DNA of 64,000 nucleotides, taken from contig OU342638.1 in assembly GCA_910589415.1 (NCBI GenBank), positions 33,329,579 through 33,393,578 of the forward strand, given 5' to 3'. The notes beneath the pieces were generated by a model. It was not told the origin of the DNA, did not search any database, and saw only the letters and a list, made by a program, of their open reading frames with translations. The translations under genes were made by a program, and so were the position numbers. Numbering within the stretch: the stretch's first letter is position 1; the number at the start of each line of letters is the position of its first letter. This stretch comes from Malachius bipustulatus. Its lineage: Eukaryota > Arthropoda > Insecta > Coleoptera > Melyridae. Of this stretch, positions 32,918 through 45,500 are shown piece after piece.

Positions 32918-35565
32918 TATTAAATTAATAAAAAAATAGTTTATTAGTTTATTTGAAAAAATTATTAATAATAGGGGAGTGTGTAATTTCGTATTTTTCC
33001 AATTTATTTGATTTTTGGTTTCCTTGATTTTTTTTATACCAAATAACATTTTTATTAGTCCAAAAATTAGTTTATTTAAATTTCAAAGCTACCTTCACAA
33101 TTTTAATTAATGAAATTTTTAAGTGTATTTTACATAAAGCGACTGACGTCCTGACACAAAATTGCAAATATCTCAAAAACGGACGCCTCTGGGCAAATTA
33201 AACAAGTATGGCTTTTTTATTGTAAAAAGACCGTTGATTCAGAAAAAAGTAATAAGACATCAAAAAACCTAGCCCTTACTTTTTTAAAGAGTGAAAAGTG
33301 TCAAACGACCCCTGTTTCTACGCCACTGGCTTATTGAAATAAACCGAAAATTTGTCTGATTATTGCTCTTTATAACTTGTTGTTACACACAAAAAATTGT
33401 CTCAGTTGGGTTATTGTTTCAACAAATATTAACAAAAGAGTGGTCTGTCGGTCGACTATTTAACACCCTGTATCTCATCAATAAAGCCTTTTCGAAAAAA
33501 AAAATTCCTACATTTTCGTATTTTTTTAACTTTATCTACAAGTCCTCCAATTTATGGTACTCCATTTAGAAACACCTTGTATTATCAATCAGCCTTGATT
33601 GTCGCGCATTGTACCAGCGATAGACAAATAATGCAGAAATATGGTGTCACCATTCGGTCGCGCGTTTTTTTCAAAAATGGCGGAGCTACGAGCTTTTCAA
33701 AATGGCCGATTTTTTTCGGCGAAATTTCGAGTTTGACGTTTGAAAAATGACAGTTGCGATTTTTTCCTGTGCCTCTTGCACCATTATGTTATTGCTGCAC
33801 ATATCCCTGTACGACGAAACCAAAATCTGGCCGCCATCTTAATTCTTCGATTTTATTAATTTTTTGTGTGTGCAAAAACACGTGTCTTTTTTCGACTTTT
33901 TCGAAGTTTTCAATTTTGACATTTTTAAAGTGACAGTTTGAATTCGTTTTTCAAAAACTTTTCGCGGGGGTGTCGTAGCTCAGAGTCTTTTCGTTCCAGT
34001 AAAATTACAAAATCTCCGCCATCTTGATTTTTTTCCGAATCGGCAAAAATTATTATCTAGATCGTGTTCACTGAATTTCAGCAAAATCTGATATTTGGAC
34101 GCCATTTTCTCCGAAAATATGCACGTAAACGAAAAAAAAATCGAAAAGGTCGATCGATTTTTTTGATCACAAATTGTTTCGTCGTTTTCGCCTAAACGGT
34201 GCAAGTTTTTGGGAAATTTTTTTTTTCAGTTGACAAAGTTTTTTGATAAGAAGCGTAACGTGAAATTGCGATCGCGAAATTTTTCAAAATGACCGCTACA
34301 GATGCTTTTGAAAATTTGCAAATTTTTTTTTTTTTAAATCGACTTTGACAGCTTATAGGTGACAGACGGTTACGTCAATTGCAACGAAATTTTGCAGTCT
34401 TCAAGAAACGTTTCTTAGCTGCGCGCCGGTACCTTTTCGATCATCCCCAGACCGACGTGGCCAAAGTTACGGTAAAAAATGTGCGAGCGGTACATTTTCC
34501 CGTTGAAAATTAATGAAAATCAGGTATATTTCGAAAAAAATTTTCTCGGTAATTTGCGGGGTTGTAGAAGAGTTGCTCTTTTGGAATTTTCAATTTTTGT
34601 CGCTTAAATTTCCAAAATGACGACGCTGTGAATTTTCGAAAATTGCCGATTTTTGCTCGCAATTCGTATACAATTCGTATGTATAAAAAGGCGCATTTTC
34701 GATTTTTTTCGAGTTTTTTTTACAACTACGTTTGAGCTAAGTGGAATGCCTTTACTTTTACATTTCAAAAAAAAAAATTGCATCGCGACTTTTAAAGTTA
34801 CAGCGATTTTTTTTTATTGAAAAATTAATGAGTTTTTTAAATTTTTCGCATTTGACATTTTTATATGACACTTTCGATTGTTTTGTCATTTTTTCTTCAC
34901 AGTCAAGTTTGAAACACGGGTATCTTCTTCAATTTGACAACGGCAAAAATTATTTCAACCACAAATTACACAGCCACCATAATAAATTTTGTTACAGAGA
35001 AAAATTACGTTTTTCAATTATTACTTTCGATTTTGACGTTTGATAAATGACCCTTTAAATTTTTTTTTCGTGATTTTCTCACAATAGAATCGTAATTTGG
35101 AGTTTCTTTGTTACGTCAAAATTACAAAATGGCCGGCATTTTGATTTTTAGAATCTTAAAAAAAATATCCTTTCTTCGAAACACCCATTTTCCGATGTGT
35201 TACCATATAATCTGATATTTGGACGCCATTTTCCCCGAAAATAAAAGCGAAAATGACAAACTGATTTCGGTTCGATGGCACCCCCCGCCGCGTTAGCGGC
35301 CCAGGCTCCGCGACTCAAAATTCGTTCACTCTTTTTTAGTCGTCCCCCTACACCTATTTCTTAAAATTTAAACCAAATAATGGTACAAGCAGTGCCATCT
35401 CTTGTTGAATAGATTTTTTTATTATATTATATTTTTTACCTATATCGTTAAACTTTCTGTAATTTCCTGCTCTGTAGTTGGGTACATACCTACTGTAGAG
35501 CAGTGTAACTATAAATAAATAAATAAATAGACCTACTAAGTAGTAAGAAAGGTATAAAGGGAATT
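32918..35565. repeat. Non-coding AT-rich block downstream of truncated FAR-C
   Basis: The block starts at the breakpoint of FAR-C and is full of short recurring phrases (AAAATGGC, TTTTTCGA, TGACGTTTGAAAAATGACA). CACCCTGTAT at about 33465 resembles foldback-element ends. A GC-rich patch at 35281-35320 (CCGCCGCGTTAGCGGCCC) stands out from its surroundings but encodes nothing recognisable. There is no supported gene. Confidence 0.5.
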
Positions 35566-35571
35566 ATTAAT

Positions 35572-37437
35572 AGTCCAGTACACGGCGGTCAAAAACGGTG
35601 AAACCTGGAAAAACTTCAGAACACCTCCGATTTGCATGAAAATTTGTATTTAGGTTGTGCTCCACCTAAACTTAAAAGTATCTCCAACGCCGTTGGTTGC
35701 TTATTATTTTTAAGGGTGAAACTATACCCCTATTAGCGAAAAAATATAATACAATAGATTGAACCATATAATTAATTAAAATTATATATGAACGTGTTTA
35801 GTTAAGGTCACTCATCGAAGTAATTAAGTCTAAAAATGCCAGTAACTATATATTTTTAGGGGTGAAAACCACCCCCGATAGCGAGAAAAATACTAAAAAA
35901 TTACGTTAAAGCATTAAAATGTTTGGATTTTGTTTAAATAAGTTAAGTAAAGATTACTTTGTATTACTTAATGCTATTTCGTTTATTGTTGAATATTTTC
36001 AGGGGTAAAAACTACCCCCTGCTACGATAACAATATTATAAACAAGATTCAAACTTTTAATTGCTTCAATTTTTGTTGTAATAATTTCAGTGAAGATAAC
36101 TTGATGTTATTTAATATTTTTCGTGAGCTAGAACCTCTACCACCACCAACCCTTACCATAAACCACCCCTATTAGATATAAACGTTAAAATAAGCATTTA
36201 AATTTTTTTTATTAAAATTTATTTAAACTTTTAAAAACTGCAAAAACAGTTAAATGGTTTTTTGACTATAACTTCCTCAATTTTGATGCTAGAAAAATTT
36301 TCCAAGAAGCTTTTTAAAAGTAAATGCAAGACCTACAAACTCATTAGGATTGATATTTTTTCCACCCTTATTCTGGAAAGTGGCAAGGGTTGAAGGATTA
36401 GAAAATGGTCCTAGTCAGCCACTAGCCACAACTTCTGAGAACCGTATCTCCCTCAATTTTACACTTACGAAGAAAACCTTAAATAAAAATTTTCAGTGAA
36501 AAGAAAAACAAACTTTTTGGTGTCTTGTAATTTTTACATATCTGCCTTATTTTTTGACTTATAATATAGAAAAAACGAACTTTCTTATAGAAATTTCAAA
36601 AAAAAAAAATTTCCGACTTTAAATTGTTATCTTTTCAAAATTAAGGCTTGTTCATCGTTCAAACTCACAGAATTTACTAATGGTATATTAAGGAAGTGAA
36701 TTGCGTAGAAGGACTTACAAATATTTTCAATTGGGGTGGTTTTGAAGGGGTTGTTTTAACAGGTTTTTCTAGGAAAAAACTCGGCGTCTATCTTATTTTT
36801 GTCATAACTCTGTCAGTTTGTATGCTAGGACCTTTCATAAAAAATAAAAATGACGGTGTTTTTAAGCACTAGCACTAGCACTATCAGAAATTTTCTATCA
36901 GTTTTTATTAAAAAAATTCATAATTTTTTTATGATTTGAGATCGAAAGTTTCGATTTTTACTCAAAACGCAAAAGTTGGCTTTCAATAAGCCATTACTCT
37001 GTTAATAATAGGTTTGTAGCAGCCATAAAATAAAACCGTTCTCTTTGTTTTTTATTAGCTACAACTTTATTTATTATGGTCTTGACGATAAAGCTCAAAC
37101 TTTTTGAGATATTGGTGAAAAACCGTTCAAAAACGTGGTAAAAAATCGAAATTTCAATCGCAAATAACTCAAAAAGTATTGGCTGTAGGAAAAAAGTTTA
37201 TAGAAAAAAATGACTTACAATAATTAGTATACATATTGATTTCTACAGTAATTTTTAACAACCAATTTTTCACCCCCGAGAAGGGGTGGTTTTCACCCCC
37301 TAGGTAAAAGCAACCAACGGCAATGGGGAGATTTTGTGAAGTAGAGGGTATGGACTACCTAAATTTAAATTTTTATAATTTTAAGAAGTGTTCTATAGAA
37401 TTACTAGCCAAAACGGGGCTGTATTGGACTATTATTA
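35572..37437. mobile_element. Element bounded by TAGTCCAGTAC inverted ends
   Basis: Left end TAATAGTCCAGTAC and right end GTATTGGACTATTA face each other. The interior has repeated GGGGTGAAAACCACCCC-like blocks (35860, 36000, 37285) but no transposase frame. A 350-bp shorter relative with the same ends is at 19262-19610, and another end lies at 38240-38270. It is a non-autonomous TIR family. Confidence 0.6.
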
Positions 37438-38170
37438 GTTACGTGTGTGAAATTAGAAGATATTAAAAAATATTAGCGCCGGTCGACTTTTGGCACCCCC
37501 TGTATTCGCACCAAGCATGCTAGAATTTTTTGAAAACATGCATATTGTAGAGAAACTCATAAGCTATCACTTTTATTCCTACCATTTTTCACTCCCGATT
37601 CACCGTTTCGTCGTAAAACCGAAACAATCATTTACACGTCCTAAACTAAAAAGTAATTTTCGAAAATTTATATCTTTTTAACGATAGAAAATTTCAAAAA
37701 ACGCTTCAAACAAAACTTTCTGGATTTATCCTTCTCAACAATTTTTGTAATTATACTTTTTTACGTACAACCGATATTTACCGAGATACATGATTTCATC
37801 CCTTAAATTCAAGATGGTGACCACCCCTTACCGAATTCGAAGGGGGAAACTTTACTTACTAGAGTATTCTAGTGGCGCCCCCTACCTACAATTAAAATTT
37901 CGTTAAACTTCTAATAATTAACGCTGACTGTTCAGCCGTTGACGCTATCACCGTCTGGGTTCGAATCCCAGCGCGGCATGATTGTTTTTGTTCGTTAATT
38001 TAACTATTTTATAATATAAAAAAATATGTTTGTGGCAATATTTGCCCGATCTCGAAGCTAAGACTATGTCTTATACAGGGTGGGCCATCGAAAAGGTAAC
38101 AAGCCTAATAATTTGGAAAGTGAAGATGTATGCGAAAAACGCCGAAACATGTCGATTTTGTTATCGAGGG
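37100..38170 (+). repeat. About 1-kb repeat, right copy (inverted relative to 18555-19600)
   Basis: It matches the minus strand of 18555-19600 closely over about 1 kb. With that copy it flanks the FAR-A/FAR-C block in inverted orientation. It contains the uninterrupted CCCCCTACCTAC site that the foldback element at 19841 occupies in a related copy. Confidence 0.8.
37924..37981 (+). repeat. tRNA-like segment in the right repeat copy
   Basis: This is the plus-strand counterpart of 18720-18781, with a T-arm TGGGTTCGAATCCCA after a variable-arm-like GACG...CGTC stem. No 5' acceptor strand is present, so it is not a functional tRNA gene. Confidence 0.45.
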
Positions 38171-39513
38171 TGACTTATTGATTTCTACAGTAATTTTCAA
38201 CAACCAATTTTTCATCCCCGAGAAGGGGTGGTTTTCACCCTCTCGGCCAAAACGGGGCTGTACTGGACTAGAAATGATAAAGTAATCTTCACTCCACTAT
38301 TCCATACTATTGGCGCTCCTCTTCAATGAAAACAGACGATCATGACTATTTCCCATGATTTTAAGAAAATTTTGTTTTTGTAGAGGATACAGGCCCGTTA
38401 AAGGGGCATTTTAAAATTATATTCATAATTTACAGTGTCCCAAAAATATAAAAAATATCAAAAGTGTTTTTTTGTTTTAATAGCATGCTCCAATGTTATT
38501 GCATTTTTATAGATTGTCTGATAAGAAGAAATTTGGTTTTTACAGTTGGAGTTTATAGCGAGTGGTTTTTGAGTTATAAACAAGTGAAAATCGTAGCTTT
38601 GGAAGTTTATCCCTATTCTAACCTAAGCGAGATTGATAATGACGGATCATGATAAATTTTGGATTTTCTCTAAAGTTCTTGAATCGTATACCTAACATTC
38701 TGTTCCGAGAAAAGACAGCATCCGCCTTGGGGACTACGAACAATCAAAGTGACGCCGAGTCGTCCACGATTAACCTGGCTGGTCTGCATGCAAAATTTGC
38801 TCACGATCAAAGTTTTAGGAATACATTTTGACATTTATAATATTAACGGACACACTTTCGATTTTGAACCATCGTTGTCTTCATTATTATCAAAATCTGC
38901 ATGGTCCAAAATTGTTTGTTTTCTTCCTCGTATCCAGCGAAAACGTCACTCGCGATCACGATCAGCTGTCTTGTATAGGTTTTCTCTTGCCTTGTATAAA
39001 AACGAAGGGCCTTATATAAAAATGCATTACGCGACGAAATAATTGCTACGACCAAAAAGTACAACCAGTCATATTATTTTTGTGGCAATTAACGCGACTG
39101 TCGCCGATTGGAATAATTATTAAAATTGAAAAACATGAAACCTGCACGCACTTTAGATTTTAGGCGAGACGAGAATATGTTTACATTCACTAACACGTTA
39201 ATGTCACTTTGGCTTGTTCCGGACGCGGCGTGACCTAACCAGAGTGTCATAGTTTCCCGTCTTAAAAAAAGCAGTTTAAAACTTCCGAACAATAAAGGTT
39301 AAAAAAATCAGGTCGTAAACAATAGCGTAAACATTGTTGTTAATAATGATGTTCTTGTTTAAATATTCATACATGGAAACATTGCATCGAATCATTGTTT
39401 TTGCCTTTTTTCGGTGAATGCCCGTTCAACCGTATTAATACATTCAGTTGTCTACTCTGGTACGTGTCTGTCGAGTTTTTTTCGTGAGAGTGATCGGTGA
39501 AATTTTCACGAAA

Positions 39514-42500
39514 ATGCCGGATGCCAATATACGAGAATTCTACGCGCAGAAGAATATTTTCATCACCGGAGGCAGCGGATTCATCGGTAAAGTGTTGATA
39601 GAGAAACTTCTCAGATCATGCCCGGATTTGGGGAACATTTACATGCTCCTGAGAGCCAAGAAAGGTAAAGGCTTGGAGGAGCGAGTTAAAGCCATCACCG
39701 ACTTGCCCGTAAGTCTCAATAATCAAGACGCGGCTATAAGAATAATAACAAAATTTTTAATTCAAGCTATTCGATCTTCTGAAAAGTCAAAATCCTACTG
39801 CGTTAAAAAAGATAAAACCTATACAAGGTGACGTTTGCAAAATTGGTTTAGGTAATAAGACATCAAAAATTCTCGAAGCAGTGGCTTAAGTCGGTTTTTT
39901 CAGGGCTGAGTGAAGAAGACACACAGACCTTGATAAATGATGTCGACATCTTGTACCATGGGGCTGCTTCAGTGCGTTTTGACGACTCTCTGAACGATGC
40001 CATTATTATGAACACAAGAGGGACCAGAGAGGTCGCACTTCTCGCTCAAAAAATGAAGAACCTCTTGGTAATGGTGCACATCTCCACGGCCTATTGTCAC
40101 ACTGATAGGTAATAGTATGGATATGGAAGCTGCTTATCTTCTATCAATCTAATTTCAATTACAGAGAGGTAATAGATGAATGTCTTTACCCTGCCCATGC
40201 AGACTGGCGTGAGGCCATAAAAGTGGCGGAATCTTTGGACAGCTACACTTTGGACGTGTTAAGTGCTAAATATCTTGACAAGCAACCGAACACTTACACT
40301 TTCACTAAGTCCTTATCGGAGCACGTTGCTAATGATCTGTGTAAAGAGAAAAATATTCCCCTCGTCATTTTAAGACCATCGATTGGTAAGTGGTCAAATT
40401 ACTACTGTTGACCATTGCAAAAGTTACATCTATTGTTTTTATTATGGTCGTATGAAAAATTGCGTATGTAATTCGTTTTATCAACTTCTCTAGGGACTCT
40501 CTAACGGTGGGAGTATCTGACCCCTAATTTTGTCTGAAGAAGTGAATATGTCTCTGTTTCATTTATTTCTTAGTATTTCTGACCGAGATTCCTGTAGATT
40601 ACATTTTTTTCACACGCAGGTATATACAGGCTGTTTCAAGAAGAGCGTTAGTTAGCCGTATGTGGGAAACTATCCATGACAGAAACCTGAAAGATTTTAT
40701 AAAAAGGTTTCACAAAAAGGTGGCTCAAGATATCTGAAAACGGCTTACATGTCCCTATCTTAATTTTTCACGTGGTATCCTATTGTGTAGCTGAAATTGT
40801 TATACAGGGTGATGACAATTATCATATTTTTCATTAATTTAATCAGATTTTTCATCACCCTGTATTAGTTTATAGCTCATTTGCCTATAGTCAATTTGAA
40901 CTGCAACTGCTTGGGGCGTTCCACGCCGAATCGGACGGTTTGAAAATTTGATTCACTTTTCTAGTGCCACGCAAAAGAGCCGTTCTAGTAAATTTTAAGA
41001 TTTTTTTGATTACTTGTTAAAACCATAAAATTTTCAAAAAAATCGCGTAACTTTCTTAATATAAGTCCAAATTAAACCTTTTTTGTTTTCAAATTTTGGT
41101 TTTTAGATGGCCTTTACAAAAAAAAAAATACAAAAAAATATTTAAAGTGAATGAAATTTTAAATCGTGTTTTTTCTCTCTAAATAAATCTCTCTAAATCA
41201 TATTATAAGTACCTATTTTTGTCTCTGTATACACTTTTTTACTTATTTAAAAAAATTTATTTCAATACTTTTTAATTGTTCCCTCCGTTGTTTTGAATTA
41301 TTATGCAGTATGGAAGGGGAAAGGGACAATCGTGGTACGACTATGTCAAAGGGCTCTACAATAGAGTACTCTTGATGACTTCGACTACTTGAACCAGGTC
41401 CTGTGTGCATCTGTACTGGAACCGAGCGAATCCACTTCGCATCCTGCATCGCGACGGTATGGCCCTTGTCGCCGAATAAAAGCTCTTAGCTGTCTATAAG
41501 TATTCTTATCCTATAAGTTATACCCCTTAATTGCGTCCCAAATTAGTTCCGCTGGACCTTCGAATCTTCTACTAAATTAATTAACTTAAAAAACCCGCGA
41601 CTACCTTACTACTTATACTGAAAAAAATTCGAAAATCGAAAAAAAATCGTTATTATGGAGGGACCACGACCGAAAAAACACGATTTAAAATTTCAAACTC
41701 AAAAATGCTTTATAAAATCAAAAACGCTTTAAATGTTGTATTCTTTTCTCTAAAGACCATCTAAAAACAAAAATTTAAAAACAAAAAAGATGTAATTTAG
41801 ACCATTATAAAAAAAGTTATGCGATTTTTTTGATTATTTGATATTTTTTAACAAGTAGGTAGGTAATCAAAAAAAAATCTACCAGACCAAAATGTAAAAA
41901 AATATGGGGAAATCAAAAACAAAATTTATTATAAAAACTATTATAAACACCATTGTTATTACAGTTTCTCAGACAATCTGAAAATGTAATAATATACAGG
42001 TGTCCCATTTAGAAAATATTTTCCGACCTTTTTGTAAAACCTTTTACACCAATTTGTCATGTTGTGTAGTTTCCCATATAGGGCTAATTGACGTTGAAAC
42101 ACCCTGGACAGGGTGAGTTTTTTATGTACAATACAGCGGCGGCTCGTGGATTGCAAAGCTAGTGAAGTGTAGATTCTGCACAGGACAATGAGGTCTCGTC
42201 AGCTCGAAAATTCAATTATTGCAAAAGTTCACTCAGCTTGATTTTTTTTTACAACTTCCGGTCAGCTCGATTTTCTTTTTAGCAAAGTTGAGTCAGCTTA
42301 ATTTTTTTTAATGTTTTTTTTGCAGCAAGGTCGTTTTGACAAGCTTCGGTTAGCTTGAAAATTCGATTTTTGCAGAAATTCTATCAGCTTAATTTTTTTC
42401 AATGTTCGATCAGCTCGTTTTTTTTTGCAAGACAATAATATTACATGTGTGTGATTTGAACCAAGCACGACGTAGCACGTTGGGTAGATAGGGGCGTGAC

Positions 42501-45500
42501 TTATTGTTTACCGACCCCCAATTTTTACGTCACTGCATAAATTTTGGTTTTGACATGTTTTTCAAAAAGCTAGACATTTCTGGTAGGTACAAAAAGTCAA
42601 TAGGTTTGTTGTGTAAATTTTTCAACAGTTTTTGCGATATGTACGATTTAGACATTCAAGAAAGACGAATAAAAGTTATAGATTTTCCGGCAGTGTTTTC
42701 AACTCTTGAAAAAAAAAAATATAAATTTGACGTGTGGCTTCTCTTTGCTCAGATTTCTCCAGATCAGGAAAAAATCCTAGCCACGCTAACTAGCGCTAGG
42801 AGCTCAACTTTTTTATTTTAATTTTTTTTTGCTTATACACGTATAACGACGAGCGCGGGGACCTTGTTAAATAAAAGAGTTCGGGTATGTAACTATGGTT
42901 TGTCCAGTGAGTGTTGTCCGGTGAGATACCACACTGATCCCTACTATAAACGATTTCATTTTGTGAGATTTATTATTAATATAATATAAAAAAATAAAAA
43001 ACCTTCTTGCGCATCAATCGCAGAAATAGTGTATTTTTATGCGATTCAATAATAAATATTTTCTTCCTATTTTTTTTTTTATAATGAATATAATGAAGAA
43101 ATAATCCGATTTTTTTTGGGAAAACTCCACCTACCTACCAAAAAAAAAAAGAATGATCCTCTCGTGGTTTCGAACCCGCACCAACAGTTTGCTACGCAAG
43201 GGTGTAATGAACTGAGCCACAGTGCGTTTCAAATTTGTAGTGCTGATCGCGTAGGTATATGTAGTACGTCAGGTACCTACACCTACACATTTTATTTTTT
43301 AAACTAGTCATATCTTAGTTATTAAAAGACCAATTTGAATACTTTTTTCACCTGCATGTAAGTGATTTAATTGTCGTTGCGATTGCTCTTCTAATTTTCG
43401 GAACTATTCATAATTGAATGTGAAAAAAAAATAAAAAAGAAATTGCGAACCATTTCATCGATTTAATAATTTTATATAAGTGTAAGCTAATTTTGCACAA
43501 GCGAAAAACTTTTTTATTTTTCGTTTAAAGTGCTACATTAATCGAGGCGAATTGAAGCTAAGACATCAAATTGCATGTTAAAGAAAAAAAAAATGGAAAA
43601 TTTCGGTTCAACTTCTTCAAAAATGGACATAAACGGTTATAGAAATTTACACATTTTTACCCTTTTCCTACCCACGACACTGGCTTATTAATGGAAAATA
43701 TGCTAATTTTATTGCATTAACTCAAATTTCCAATAATTTTCTTCAAATCCTGTTAATTTGATTTCAAAGTTTTTTTGCCATCTTGCTCATACGGGGGTTC
43801 AAAAAATAGTAAATTTTCCGAAAATTCAAATGGTCGCCATTTTGAAACGGCTCGGCCGATTTTGCTCAAGTGCAATGCCAGACCACTCCTTGTGGACATC
43901 TTACTCTCACAAAAATTTCAGCCCCCTAGATTGAAAACTGTGGCCAGAAACCGTGCCTCAAAGACCGGATTTTTGGAACTTTGAAAGGACCCCCTGTAGA
44001 AGTAACGTGACTTTTGGAAATTTTTTCAACGAAAATCCAAAGTCATTCCAAAGCTTTAAAAGAATCCAAAATTTCGTTCACTAATCTTGAAAGATAAAGC
44101 TACAGGAGCGTTTTTAAAATCGAAAAAACGTGATTTTGGAGAAATAAATATATATATATAAATATTAATGGAAAATTGTTAAGGGCTATAGGCAAAAGTC
44201 TTTTTTTAAAGTGTGGTCTTTATTATAATATCAACGTTTCGACCGAACAATTTGGGTCATCTTCGGGATTAAGACTTTTGCCTATAGCCCTTAACAATTT
44301 TCCATTAATATATTTATTTGGCAATTACTTCTATTATATATAAATATATAAATATCGTGGGCAGGTGAATTTTGGAAAACCACTTTTTCGTGATCTGGGG
44401 GTCAGGATCGGTGGACATTTGGTGAGTTTGGGTGATTTTCGAAAAGTGATGTCGTCCTCATTAGTGTATTTTTTTGTTAAAAAATACACTAATATTAAAA
44501 TACAATAATTGATTCGATTCGTACAATTATAATAATTAGAATTAGTACAAATTAACACCCATAAAATCAAATTGTTTATAGTCAGGATCAATGTGGCATC
44601 TCACTGGACAACACTCATTGGACAAACCATAGCTGTATTTCGCCTAGATAGTAAATATTTACAGTAATAAGTTGAAATGGTGTACCTACTTATGTAAATA
44701 ACAACAATGGAAATCCGTACGCGGCGGCGCAATGGACAAAACAGGAAAAAATGCAGGTTGAGGCGTAAAATAGAAAATGAAATTTCACCTATACAATTAT
44801 GGATATCTCAAAAACTGTTGAGAAATTACCTACCAAACCTTATGCCTTTTTTTGTACCTACCAGAAATGTCTACTTTTTGGAAAAAGATGTCAAAATCAA
44901 ATTTTTTCCAGTGGCTTAATAATTGGGAGGGGGGGGGGTAAACAATTTGCGTCCCTAGGTATCTACCGTACGTCCCTGGTTCAAATTACACACATGTAAT
45001 TATTGCTCTAATATTAGGCTAATTACTAGAAAAAAGACTAAAAGCCGTTTTGGAGTTATACAAAAAAATATATTTTATTTGAAACATTTAATTTAACACC
45101 CTGTGACTTTATTAATGCTCAATTTAAAGGCAAGACTTTTTGTCTTAACATCAAGTAAATATTCTTCCTTAGAAATTTGTCCCCTTTATTATTCTATGTG
45201 GTGCTCTAAAAATATGATCCACAGAGCTCAATATTTCCCCGGAAACGCAACAAAAAAGAGTTTTGTTAAGCCTTTTCTGGACATTTTGATAGGTCTCATT
45301 TTGTTCGATTAGAACTCGATGAGAAGTCCTAACTGCGTCTCCGTAGAACGGGGTTTCCCAGAAAAATGGAACCACTTCTCGTAACATAATATCATTTTCA
45401 TATGGCCTTTTTTATTTTTGTTCAGATTTTTCGTGTAATTTTGTTCGAATATCCTAATACAGTGTAACGGGATTTTTCTGTGGGTAGAGGTGAGTTCCCA

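Larger units (their letters stand above)
42992..44492. repeat. 1.3-kb repeat family, copy 1 (FAR-B intron 4)
   Basis: It starts at ATAAAAAACCTTCTTGCGCA and ends with a hairpin TAGTGTATTTTTTT...AAAAAATACACTA. It matches copies at 49092-51304 and 62243-63546 along its length. A small foldback (44160-44311) interrupts it. A tRNA-like segment lies near the left. No long frame; the class is unclear. Confidence 0.85.

Noticed and set aside
42504..42821. 105-residue frame in FAR-B intron 4
   Set aside because: The frame starts without ATG, has no recognised domain and lies in intronic repeat-rich sequence with no splice support.
43153..43226. Functional tRNA gene
   Set aside because: A- and B-boxes are present but the acceptor strands do not pair, and the same sequence recurs in every copy of a repeat family.
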